Shown piece by piece: positions 15,633-23,158 of a stretch of 64,000 nt of DNA (the first letter of the stretch is position 1; the number at the start of each line of letters is the position of its first letter). Both the position numbers and the translations under genes were made by a program. The stretch is taken from the NCBI RefSeq assembly GCF_965225875.1, contig NZ_CBDDBS010000003.1:992001-1056000 (forward strand). Direction: 5' to 3'. The notes beneath the pieces were generated by a model. It ran no database searches and had not been told where the DNA came from. It saw only the letters and a list, made by a program, of their open reading frames with translations. Source of the DNA: Haliscomenobacter sp965225875. GTDB taxonomy: Bacteria > Bacteroidota > Bacteroidia > Chitinophagales > Saprospiraceae.

Positions 15633-16169
15633 ATGCAAGCCATAGAGCCCAAACGTGTTACTGAATCTCGTTCGGTAATGACCGAGATGGTTATGCCCAA
15701 CGATGCCAACCCCATGGGTAACCTGATGGGCGGCAACCTACTGCGTTGGATGGACATCGCCAGTGCCATTTGTGCAGGAAAACACTGCGAAAGGCACGTG
15801 GTAACCGCCTCCGTTGACCATGTTTCTTTTCAACGCCCCATCAAAGTGGGCGACGTAGTCACCTTGGAAGCAACTGTTACCCGGGCTTTCAATAGCTCAC
15901 TTGAAGTATACGTTGAGGTTTTCGCTGCGGACATTAAGGGCCAAAATGCCCGGCGCTGCAACCATGCCTATTATACATTTGTTGCACTAGATGACGCTAA
16001 CGGCAGCCCAATTGGTGTGCCTCCGGTGATCCCCCTCACCGAAATAGAGCAGCAACGTTATGATAGTGCCCCCCGCCGACGTGAGGTTCGCCTTATTTTA
16101 AGTGGTCGCATGCGGCCCGAAGATGCGACCGATCTGAAGGATTATTTCAAGCAGTTTTCGTCAAAATAG
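15633..16169 (+). CDS. Acyl-CoA thioesterase (hotdog fold)
   Basis: This 178-residue protein has the YciA/BACH-type hotdog sequence. ESRSVMTEMVMPNDANPMGN and LMGGNLLRWMDIASAI carry the conserved asparagine and aspartate of the thioesterase active site. HVVTASVDHVSFQRPIKVGD and EVYVEVFAAD complete the fold. These enzymes hydrolyse acyl-CoA to free acid and CoA. The start is placed at ATG 15633 because the in-frame ATG at 15585 lies inside the right arm of a perfect hairpin, and homologues begin near VTESR. With the earlier start the protein would be 194 residues, with an N-terminus read from the repeat. Confidence 0.85.
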   Translation: MQAIEPKRVTESRSVMTEMVMPNDANPMGNLMGGNLLRWMDIASAICAGKHCERHVVTASVDHVSFQRPIKVGDVVTLEATVTRAFNSSLEVYVEVFAADIKGQNARRCNHAYYTFVALDDANGSPIGVPPVIPLTEIEQQRYDSAPRRREVRLILSGRMRPEDATDLKDYFKQFSSK

Positions 16170-16201
16170 TTATACCTATACCAAATGTAATCCCATTGCC
16201 C

Positions 16202-18775
16202 ATGACCTACATTTATCACTTTTGTACTAAAGTTTTGACCTTTATCCTCTTTGCTTTCCTTTGCGCTTGTAACAAATCACCACAAAACACTGAACCGAAA
16301 GAATCCTTTGTGGTTGGTGTAAAACACGCTCCTGCCGATTACTTTTATTTACAAAGAGCCTTCCCTGATACTCATTTTTCTGATCAGGCATATGCCGCCG
16401 CTTTGGACGAAGCAAAAGCACAATTGAGTTTAAGAACTGTGCCACCAGTAGGTTTTAGTGAAGCCTGGAATGCCAAAGGCCCGGGAAATATCGGAGCACG
16501 AGTCAATGCCATTGCCGTGCACCCCGGCAACGAACAAATCATCTACGTGGGTTTTTCGGGCGGAGGTTTGTATAAAACCACGAACGGAGGGAAGTCTTGG
16601 TTTCCCATTTTTGACGATCGAGCCTACCTGGCTATCGGTGCCATCGCCATCGACCCCAGTAATCCGGAAACCATTTATGTTGGCACCGGTGATCCCAACA
16701 TTACCGGTTATCCTTTTTTGGGTGATGGCTTGTATCGGTCTATCAATGGCGGGCAAAGCTGGACCAGAATTGGTCTGGAAGACACCCGCATCATTTCCAA
16801 AATTGTCATTGACCCCAGCAACCCCCAACGCATCCACGTGGGTACCATGGGCCTGCCCTTCGAGCGCAACCGTCAGCGGGGCCTATACACCAGCAACGAC
16901 GCTGGTAAAACCTGGCAACAGACTTTGTTCGTCAGTGAGCAAGCCGGAATTATTGATCTGGTGATTGATCCCCGCAAACCCAATGTATTGTACGCGTCTT
17001 CCTGGACCCGCATCCGCAACAACCAAGAATCGATCATAGCTGGCCCGGATTCGGGTATTTTTAAAAGCACGGACAGTGGCAAAACCTGGAGTAAACTTAC
17101 GGGTGGTGGTTTACCCACTGAGCCCATGGGCCGCATTGGATTGTGTTTTTATTCAGGTAGTCCCGATTTGCTTTTTGCGGTTTACATAGATGTCAATTCC
17201 AATTTGAAAAACATCTACCGCAGCGCCGACGCAGGTAACACCTGGGAGGCTCTGATTGTAAGCGGGCAATCAAATCTGCCGAACACTGTAATGGGGGGGC
17301 TTGGTTGGTATTTTGGCAAAATCAAGGTTAACCCAAAAAATCCTGCTGAACTCTATTTGTTGAGTATTTCCCTCTGGAAAAGCAGGGATGGCGGAAAAAT
17401 GTGGGAAGCCATTGGAGAAAGTGAAATTCATTCTGACAAACACGATTTGGTATTCACCCCTTCCGGAAATGTAATTGTGGGCAGCGACGGAGGCCTGGAT
17501 CAAAGCAATGATGGTGGCAAAACCTGGATCGACATCGAGTCCATCCCAACCACCCAATTTTACCGCATCGACTACAATCCGCATTTCCCCAATCGGTATT
17601 ACGGTGGTGCACAGGATCATGGTACAGTACAAGGTAGCGCCTTAAATCAGGACTGGCAGCGCATCGAAGGTGGGGATGGTTTCCAGATGCGTTTTCATCC
17701 TTTTGATCCACAGATTGTCTGGGCGCAAACCCAAAATGGCACCCTACGGGTCAGCAACAATGGCGGAAGTTATTTCCAATTGGCCTTACAGGGCATCAAC
17801 CGCACCGACCGGGTCAATTGGGATGCGCCTCTCCTCTTGAGCACCCACGACCCCGAAATATTGTACACTGGCACCCAAAAGGTGTACCAAAATAGCACTG
17901 GTTTGGCCGTGTTTTGGCAAGCCATCAGCCCTGATTTGACGGATGGTGAGGTCTTTGGGCGCAATTTTCACACCATATCTTGTCTGGCGGAATCGCCGCT
18001 CAACCCTGAATTGATTATGGCAGGAACGAGTGATGGCAATGTATGGTACACTTCAAACACGGGGGCATCCTGGAATCGCATCGACCCAGGCCTGCCCGAA
18101 CGCTACGTCACCGCGGTGAAGGCCTCTCCAAGCAATGAAAACACGCTGTATGTGAGCCATTCCGGGTACAAGGACAATGACAATCGGCCACATTTGCACA
18201 TCAGCCGAAACTTGGGGAAAACCTGGTCTTCCGCAGCTGGTGACCTTCCGCCTTTGGCCATCAACGATTTCATTGTACTGCCTGGTTATCGGGACAATGT
18301 ACTGTTTGCAGCAACCGATGGCGGCGTATATGCCAGCGTCAATGCGGGTAAAAACTGGTACCGCCTGGGCGCCAATCTGCCCATCATCGCCGCTTATAGT
18401 TTGGCCTGGAATGTGGCACGCAACGAATTGGTGGTTGGAACACATGGCAAATCCATCCTCGCTTACCCACTTCAATCCTTACTCAATAATGTAGTGACCA
18501 GTGCGCCACAGGCCATTTTACCCCAACATACGCTTAAAGCTTATCCCCTACCCTTTGGAGAAAGCCTAAACCTGGATTGGGACGCGCCCGAACAACAATC
18601 GAGCTGGAATCTCAAGGTGTTTGATGCAAATGGAAAAATTGTATTGGCCCAAAACCTGGGTAGCAACGCTTTCAACAAGTTGCAATTAAAAACAGAATAC
18701 TGGCAAAAAGGGGTGTACTTTATTCAGATCAGCAATGGGCGGGCGCAAATTTCCCGCAAGGTGATCAAAGGGTAA
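16202..18775 (+). CDS. BNR/sortilin-like propeller protein with lipobox-like signal and T9SS sorting domain
   Basis: This 857-residue exported protein consists of many BNR/VPS10-type propeller blades, visible as repeated motifs such as GLYKTTNGGKSW, GLYRSINGGQSW, GIFKSTDSGKTW and VYASVNAGKNW. The C-terminal 80 residues form a T9SS type A sorting domain (AYPLPFGESLNLDW to GVYFIQISNG and KVIKG), which directs surface delivery. The N-terminal signal ends in LCAC, which looks like a lipobox; having both is unusual. The ATG at 16202 gives a normal signal peptide, and the in-frame TTG six bases upstream is ignored. The function is probably binding or a surface role; no catalytic motif is seen. Confidence 0.85.
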   Translation: MTYIYHFCTKVLTFILFAFLCACNKSPQNTEPKESFVVGVKHAPADYFYLQRAFPDTHFSDQAYAAALDEAKAQLSLRTVPPVGFSEAWNAKGPGNIGARVNAIAVHPGNEQIIYVGFSGGGLYKTTNGGKSWFPIFDDRAYLAIGAIAIDPSNPETIYVGTGDPNITGYPFLGDGLYRSINGGQSWTRIGLEDTRIISKIVIDPSNPQRIHVGTMGLPFERNRQRGLYTSNDAGKTWQQTLFVSEQAGIIDLVIDPRKPNVLYASSWTRIRNNQESIIAGPDSGIFKSTDSGKTWSKLTGGGLPTEPMGRIGLCFYSGSPDLLFAVYIDVNSNLKNIYRSADAGNTWEALIVSGQSNLPNTVMGGLGWYFGKIKVNPKNPAELYLLSISLWKSRDGGKMWEAIGESEIHSDKHDLVFTPSGNVIVGSDGGLDQSNDGGKTWIDIESIPTTQFYRIDYNPHFPNRYYGGAQDHGTVQGSALNQDWQRIEGGDGFQMRFHPFDPQIVWAQTQNGTLRVSNNGGSYFQLALQGINRTDRVNWDAPLLLSTHDPEILYTGTQKVYQNSTGLAVFWQAISPDLTDGEVFGRNFHTISCLAESPLNPELIMAGTSDGNVWYTSNTGASWNRIDPGLPERYVTAVKASPSNENTLYVSHSGYKDNDNRPHLHISRNLGKTWSSAAGDLPPLAINDFIVLPGYRDNVLFAATDGGVYASVNAGKNWYRLGANLPIIAAYSLAWNVARNELVVGTHGKSILAYPLQSLLNNVVTSAPQAILPQHTLKAYPLPFGESLNLDWDAPEQQSSWNLKVFDANGKIVLAQNLGSNAFNKLQLKTEYWQKGVYFIQISNGRAQISRKVIKG

Positions 18776-18909
18776 TTTTTCCTTTTTCGGCAGGTGAGTT
18801 CAGGGTGGATCCGAGGTTTCGAGTCTTTACCTTTGAAAATAGACTTTAGGAACAAAAACTTTTTGGGCATAAAGTCTAATAAATTTAACGATCAGACTGC
18901 ATCACAATC

Positions 18910-20280
18910 ATGAAGCAAGTAACTCTTCTATTCGTACTTATGCTGGCCCTCAGCCTGAGTGTTTCAGCTCAAAAAGAAAAATGGACTTCCCTGTTTGACG
19001 GTAAAACGCTCACTGGCTGGAACAAAAAAGGGGGCAACGCAACTTACGCGGTAGCCAATGGAGAAATAGTGGGAACCACTATGGAGAACACGCCGAATAC
19101 CTTTTTGTGCACCGATAAATTGTACGACAACTTTGTGCTGGAACTGGAATTGTCGCTCGGTGGCGAGATGAATTCAGGCATCCAGTTTCGCAGCAATGTG
19201 CGCAAAGGCAACGACGGCAAGGATGTCGTGTACGGCCCACAATGCGAAGTGGACCCCTCTGCTCGCGCCTGGTCGGGTGGTGTGTACGACGAACAACGCC
19301 GCCAATGGTTGTACAACCTCAACTTCAATCCCGAAGGCCAAAAGGCATTCAAAGGAAATGGTGCCTGGAACAAATACCGCATCGAAGCCATCGACGGCCA
19401 AATCCGTACCTGGATCAACGACATTCCTACTGCCAATCTGGTGGATACTTTGGTCGAAAAAGGCTTCATCGCCCTACAAGTCCACTCCATTGGCAACGAT
19501 CAAAAACTGGCGGGTAAAACCATCCGCTGGCGCAACATCCGCATCCAAACCGGAGCCGACATCGTGGCTAAACCCATCAACAATTGCCCAATTATCAACC
19601 TCAAGCCAAACTCTTTGACCGAAGCGGAGAAAAAACAAGGCTGGCGTTTGTTGTTCAACGGCCAAAACATGGAGGGCTGGCGCTCTGCCTTCAAAACCAC
19701 GGCTCCCGAAGCAGGTTGGTTGGTCAGCAATGGTGTATTGAGCATCCAGGGCAGCGACGGCTCAGAGTCGCGCAGCTTTGGCGACATTGTGAGCAAGGAA
19801 GAATTCAGTGCCTTTGAATTGACTTTTGATTTCAAACTCACTCCTGGAGCGAATTCAGGCGTGAAGTATTTTGTGAGTGAAAAATTCGACAGCAAAGGTG
19901 GCTCGGCCATCGGCCTGGAATACCAGTTGTTGGACGACGAAAAACACCCCGATGCTAAAATGGGCGCAGCGGGCAACCGCACCCTGGCCAGTTTGTACGA
20001 CCTGATTCCTTCGTACAAACTGGACAACCGCTTCAAACGCAAAATTGGCGAATGGTGCCAGGCCCGCATCGTGGTCATGCCCAACAACATCGTTCAGCAC
20101 TGGCTGAACGGCTTCAAAGTGCTGGAATACGAGCGCAAAAGCAACATTTTTGCCGCCCTGGTCGCCCGTAGCAAGTACAACACTTTTGAAGGTTTTGGCC
20201 TGAATGACAAGGGGCATATCCTCTTGCAGGATCACGGCAATACGGTTTATTACCGCAGCATAAAAATTCGTACTTTGTAG
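18910..20280 (+). CDS. Secreted protein with two DUF1080 (3-keto-disaccharide hydrolase) domains
   Basis: This 456-residue protein has a signal peptide (LFVLMLALSLSVSAQ). Two related DUF1080 domains follow: one from WTSLFDGKTLTGWNKKG (about residue 25 to 215) and one from WRLLFNGQNMEGWRSAF (about 245 to the end). Each has a concanavalin-like pattern, with FELELSLGGEMNSGIQFRS in the first and LTFDFKLTPGANSGVKYFV in the second. Characterised DUF1080 proteins cleave 3-keto-glycosides, so a role in sugar breakdown outside the inner membrane is likely. No partner oxidoreductase is adjacent, though a Tat-exported Gfo/Idh/MocA protein lies 6 kb downstream. Confidence 0.88.
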   Translation: MKQVTLLFVLMLALSLSVSAQKEKWTSLFDGKTLTGWNKKGGNATYAVANGEIVGTTMENTPNTFLCTDKLYDNFVLELELSLGGEMNSGIQFRSNVRKGNDGKDVVYGPQCEVDPSARAWSGGVYDEQRRQWLYNLNFNPEGQKAFKGNGAWNKYRIEAIDGQIRTWINDIPTANLVDTLVEKGFIALQVHSIGNDQKLAGKTIRWRNIRIQTGADIVAKPINNCPIINLKPNSLTEAEKKQGWRLLFNGQNMEGWRSAFKTTAPEAGWLVSNGVLSIQGSDGSESRSFGDIVSKEEFSAFELTFDFKLTPGANSGVKYFVSEKFDSKGGSAIGLEYQLLDDEKHPDAKMGAAGNRTLASLYDLIPSYKLDNRFKRKIGEWCQARIVVMPNNIVQHWLNGFKVLEYERKSNIFAALVARSKYNTFEGFGLNDKGHILLQDHGNTVYYRSIKIRTL

Positions 20281-20314
20281 GTTCGTTTGCAACCACTACT
20301 GGGCATTTTGCTCA

Positions 20315-20362
20315 GAGGACATGAATAGCCCCTGGCTTTAGCCAGGGGCTATTCATGTCCTC
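20315..20362. repeat. REP-like hairpin (family C, copy 2)
   Basis: Perfect 22-base arms (20315-20336, 20341-20362) contain GAGGACATGAATAGCC and enclose a TTTA loop in the core GGCTTTAGCC. The edge and core resemble the larger element at 6912-7064. Confidence 0.75.
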
Positions 20363-20420
20363 CGCGTCTAAAAAATGTCTAATAGTGAGGTTTGAAACTA
20401 CGGACCTGAAGATAAAAGCA

Positions 20421-21155
20421 ATGAAAGTTGGTTTATTTATTCCCTGTTACGTTGACCAATTCTACCCGAAGGTGGGCATTGCAACGTTGCAATTGTTAGA
20501 GAAATTCGGCTGTAAGGTCGGTTTTCCGTTGAATCAAACCTGCTGTGGCCAGCCGATGGCCAACAGCGGGTTTGAACATTTGAGCCAGGATTGTAACCGC
20601 TTGTTCATCCAGAATTTTGCGGAATACGATTACGTGGTGGGGCCCACGGGTAGTTGTGTGCTCCACCTCAAGGAACATTTGCATGATGAAAAACGGGAAG
20701 CTGAGGCTACTGCCCTGCGTGGCAAAGTCTACGAGTTGTGTGAGTTTTTGACGGATGTACTTCAAGTGAAAAATCTGCAAGCCAGTTTTCCTCATCGGGT
20801 CGGTTTTCACCAGAGTTGCCACGGACAAAGGGGGCTCGGGCTTTCCCAAATGTCGGAACTCATGGCTGAACCTTTTTCCAAACCCGCCCAGCTCCTGGCA
20901 CAGGTGCAAGGCCTGGAATTGATCCCACTAACCCGTACGGATGAATGCTGTGGCTTCGGGGGTACTTTTAGTGTGATGGAAGAAGCCGTATCGGTCAAAA
21001 TGGGCAAAGACCGGGTGGCGGATCATTTACACAATGGTGCAGAGTTCATCACGGGCGCGGATATGTCCTGCCTAATGCACATGGAGGGGATATTGCGGCG
21101 GAGCGGGAGTAAGGTGCAGGTGGTGCATGTGGCGGAGATTTTGAATGGGATTTGA
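20421..21155 (+). CDS. lutA: LutA-like (Fe-S)-binding protein
   Basis: This 244-residue protein carries the two cysteine-rich CCG domains that define LutA/GlpC/HdrB-type proteins. The first has LFIPCYVDQFYP and TCCGQPMANSGF; the second has HQSCHGQRGLG, ECCGFGGTFS and GADMSCLMHMEG. LutA works with LutB and LutC in oxidising L-lactate to pyruvate; here neither partner is adjacent. The ATG at 20421 (MKVGLFIPCYVDQ) matches the family start; an upstream in-frame opening at 20355 begins inside the REP-like hairpin. The gene is convergent with the regulator at 21164 with an 8-base gap. Confidence 0.88.
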   Translation: MKVGLFIPCYVDQFYPKVGIATLQLLEKFGCKVGFPLNQTCCGQPMANSGFEHLSQDCNRLFIQNFAEYDYVVGPTGSCVLHLKEHLHDEKREAEATALRGKVYELCEFLTDVLQVKNLQASFPHRVGFHQSCHGQRGLGLSQMSELMAEPFSKPAQLLAQVQGLELIPLTRTDECCGFGGTFSVMEEAVSVKMGKDRVADHLHNGAEFITGADMSCLMHMEGILRRSGSKVQVVHVAEILNGI

Positions 21156-21163
21156 GGTAACTT

Positions 21164-21898
21164 TCAATATGTCAATCGTTTAATGTTTTCCATATACCCC
21201 CGACTCACCCGTACCACCTCCCCGTTCTGCAAAATCACATCATAACTGGAAATTTGTTTTTGAATTTCCTGCACAAAAGCCAGGTTGATGATCGCCGAGC
21301 GGTGCACCCGAATAAAACGGCGTGGATCGAGTTTTTTCTCTAAAGCCCCCAGGCCATAATTGCTGAGATAGCGCTGTTTGGAGGTGATGAGTTTGGAATA
21401 ATCCCCTTCGGCGTCAATCCAAATGACTTCAGCCAGGTCGACGGTTACCAATTTTGCGCCGATCTGCACCAGAATCTTTTCAGGGTAAGTACTTTCGGGC
21501 GTCAGCAGGCTTTCGGTAAGGGATTGTACACTGTTCAGGTTGTTTTGCAGGGAATTTAAGGCTTTTTGTACGGCAATTGAAAAACGATCCCGAGTGTAGG
21601 GTTTGAGCAAATAATCGAGGGCGTGTACTTCAAAGGCTTTAAGCGCATACTTATCATAAGCCGTGGAAAAAATCACCAATGGCATTTCATCCAAACGGGT
21701 CAACACATCAAATCCATTCAACCCTGGCATTTGAATGTCCAAAAAAATCAAGTCGGGTTTAAATTCGCGAATCAGGCGAATGGCATCCACTCCATTGTTG
21801 GCTTCGCCGATGACGATCATGTCGGGGAAATCTTCTAGGTATTCACGAATGAGCTGCCGACCCGCCGCTTCATCGTCGATGATGATGATTTTTTGCAT
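21164..21898 (-). CDS. LytTR response regulator
   Basis: This 244-residue regulator has a receiver domain (IIIIDDE, phospho-acceptor Asp54 in LIFLDIQMPG, conserved Lys in LLKPYTRDRF). It is followed by a LytTR DNA-binding domain (IWIDAEGDYSKLIT, RRFIRVHRSAIINL, ending VSRGYMENIKRL). It starts 24 bases after the kinase stop, so the two form an operon. LytTR regulators usually bind direct repeats upstream of envelope or secretion genes; the neighbouring outer-membrane receptor (23159) is one candidate target. Confidence 0.92.
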   Translation of the reverse strand: MQKIIIIDDEAAGRQLIREYLEDFPDMIVIGEANNGVDAIRLIREFKPDLIFLDIQMPGLNGFDVLTRLDEMPLVIFSTAYDKYALKAFEVHALDYLLKPYTRDRFSIAVQKALNSLQNNLNSVQSLTESLLTPESTYPEKILVQIGAKLVTVDLAEVIWIDAEGDYSKLITSKQRYLSNYGLGALEKKLDPRRFIRVHRSAIINLAFVQEIQKQISSYDVILQNGEVVRVSRGYMENIKRLTY

Positions 21899-21922
21899 GT
21901 TGAAACTTAGCAGTGGGCAAAC

Positions 21923-22963
21923 TTACAATTCAAAACTAATTTTTAAGCCCGAGGGCAAATTGTCTTCCAGGCGTAAGACTGTGCCGTACATTTTTTCCAA
22001 CCTTTGGGCAGTGTTTTTCAGGCCGATCCCATTGCTCCAAATGGCCTTTTTGTCTTGGACCCCCACGCCGGTGTCGGCTATTTGGATCTGCAATTTTTCA
22101 CCAAAGCGCTGGATTTGCACGCTCACCTGGCCTCCTTCGATTTTTGGTGAAATGCCGTGCCGAATGGCATTTTCCACCAAAGGTTGTAAAATCATTGGCG
22201 GGATTTTTTTGTCCAACACATCTCCGGCAATGTCCAGTTGCAACTGCAAACGTGCGCCGTAACGGGCCTTCTCCAGTTCCAGGTATTTTTTGACAAAAGT
22301 TATTTCATCCGCTACGGGCACCAAGTCTTCCTGCGTTGCTCGCAATTGATAACGAAAAAGGTCTGCCAGGCTAGCGATCATTTCCCGGGTACCTTCCAAC
22401 TCCCTCGGTACCGAGGCACTGATGGTGTTGAATACATTGTACAAAAAGTGAGGATTGAGTTGAGCTTTCAGGGCCATGAGTTCACTTTGTAAAGCGAGCT
22501 GTTTCAATGCCGCTTCCCTGGCCTGCTGCTCTTTTACCTGCAGGTGGTAGCTGTAGCCATGCATGACCCCAAATTGGATGATGTACAACAAACTGGTGAT
22601 GTAAATGTCCCAAATCTCGCCGTTGCCCCAAAGGTGCCCCATACCAAAATTGTCCGCCACCCAATAATAGCTTTGTTGCCAGCCCTTGACGTAAATGGGC
22701 AATAAAACAAGGTGCAACAAAATTTTGATCCAGATTGGCCAGTCCTTGAGTTTCCGAATCATCAGCCACCAAATGGGGATCGAAAACAACAAGCGCAGCA
22801 ATTGTTCAACGATAAAGCGGTCATAGGGCTCGCCCCGGCCATCGGCAGAAATGAACACCGCATAGTAATAAAAAATGCCAGAGAAAACGTACATACTGAG
22901 CAGAACACTCAGCTCAATCAATGAAACGCCCCAAATTCGGTGCCGATACAGCTCTGCAAACAT
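21923..22963 (-). CDS. LytS/YehU-type sensor histidine kinase
   Basis: This 346-residue membrane kinase has four N-terminal membrane helices (about residues 12-35, 48-65, 78-98 and 120-138), a coiled coil (QVKEQQAREAALKQLALQSEL), and a His_kinase domain. The phospho-acceptor is in LNPHFLYNVFNTISA and the ATP site in PLVENAIRHGISP and IADTGVGV. The partner LytTR regulator is directly downstream. Promoter motifs are not clear. The same kinase/LytTR arrangement recurs at 52853-54654. Confidence 0.9.
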   Translation of the reverse strand: MFAELYRHRIWGVSLIELSVLLSMYVFSGIFYYYAVFISADGRGEPYDRFIVEQLLRLLFSIPIWWLMIRKLKDWPIWIKILLHLVLLPIYVKGWQQSYYWVADNFGMGHLWGNGEIWDIYITSLLYIIQFGVMHGYSYHLQVKEQQAREAALKQLALQSELMALKAQLNPHFLYNVFNTISASVPRELEGTREMIASLADLFRYQLRATQEDLVPVADEITFVKKYLELEKARYGARLQLQLDIAGDVLDKKIPPMILQPLVENAIRHGISPKIEGGQVSVQIQRFGEKLQIQIADTGVGVQDKKAIWSNGIGLKNTAQRLEKMYGTVLRLEDNLPSGLKISFEL

Positions 22964-23158
22964 GCCTTCAATTTTTATTCAATGATAAATGTTTCCCGGC
23001 AAAAAGGTTCACAACTTTCCGATGAATGAACGTATAGAGCGATGAATGGAAAAACCCTTTCACTCAACGCCGCATTTGACCATTCGTCTTTTCTGCCTTG
23101 CTGACCCTGGTTTCCAGGACTAGTTTTGAGGCATTGAATCACTCAAAATCAGCCGACT

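Noticed and set aside
18841..18877. Inverted repeat AGACTTTA/TAAAGTCT upstream of the DUF1080 gene, considered as an operator
   Set aside because: Eight-base arms with a 21-base gap in AT-rich DNA; no supporting promoter spacing or regulator nearby.
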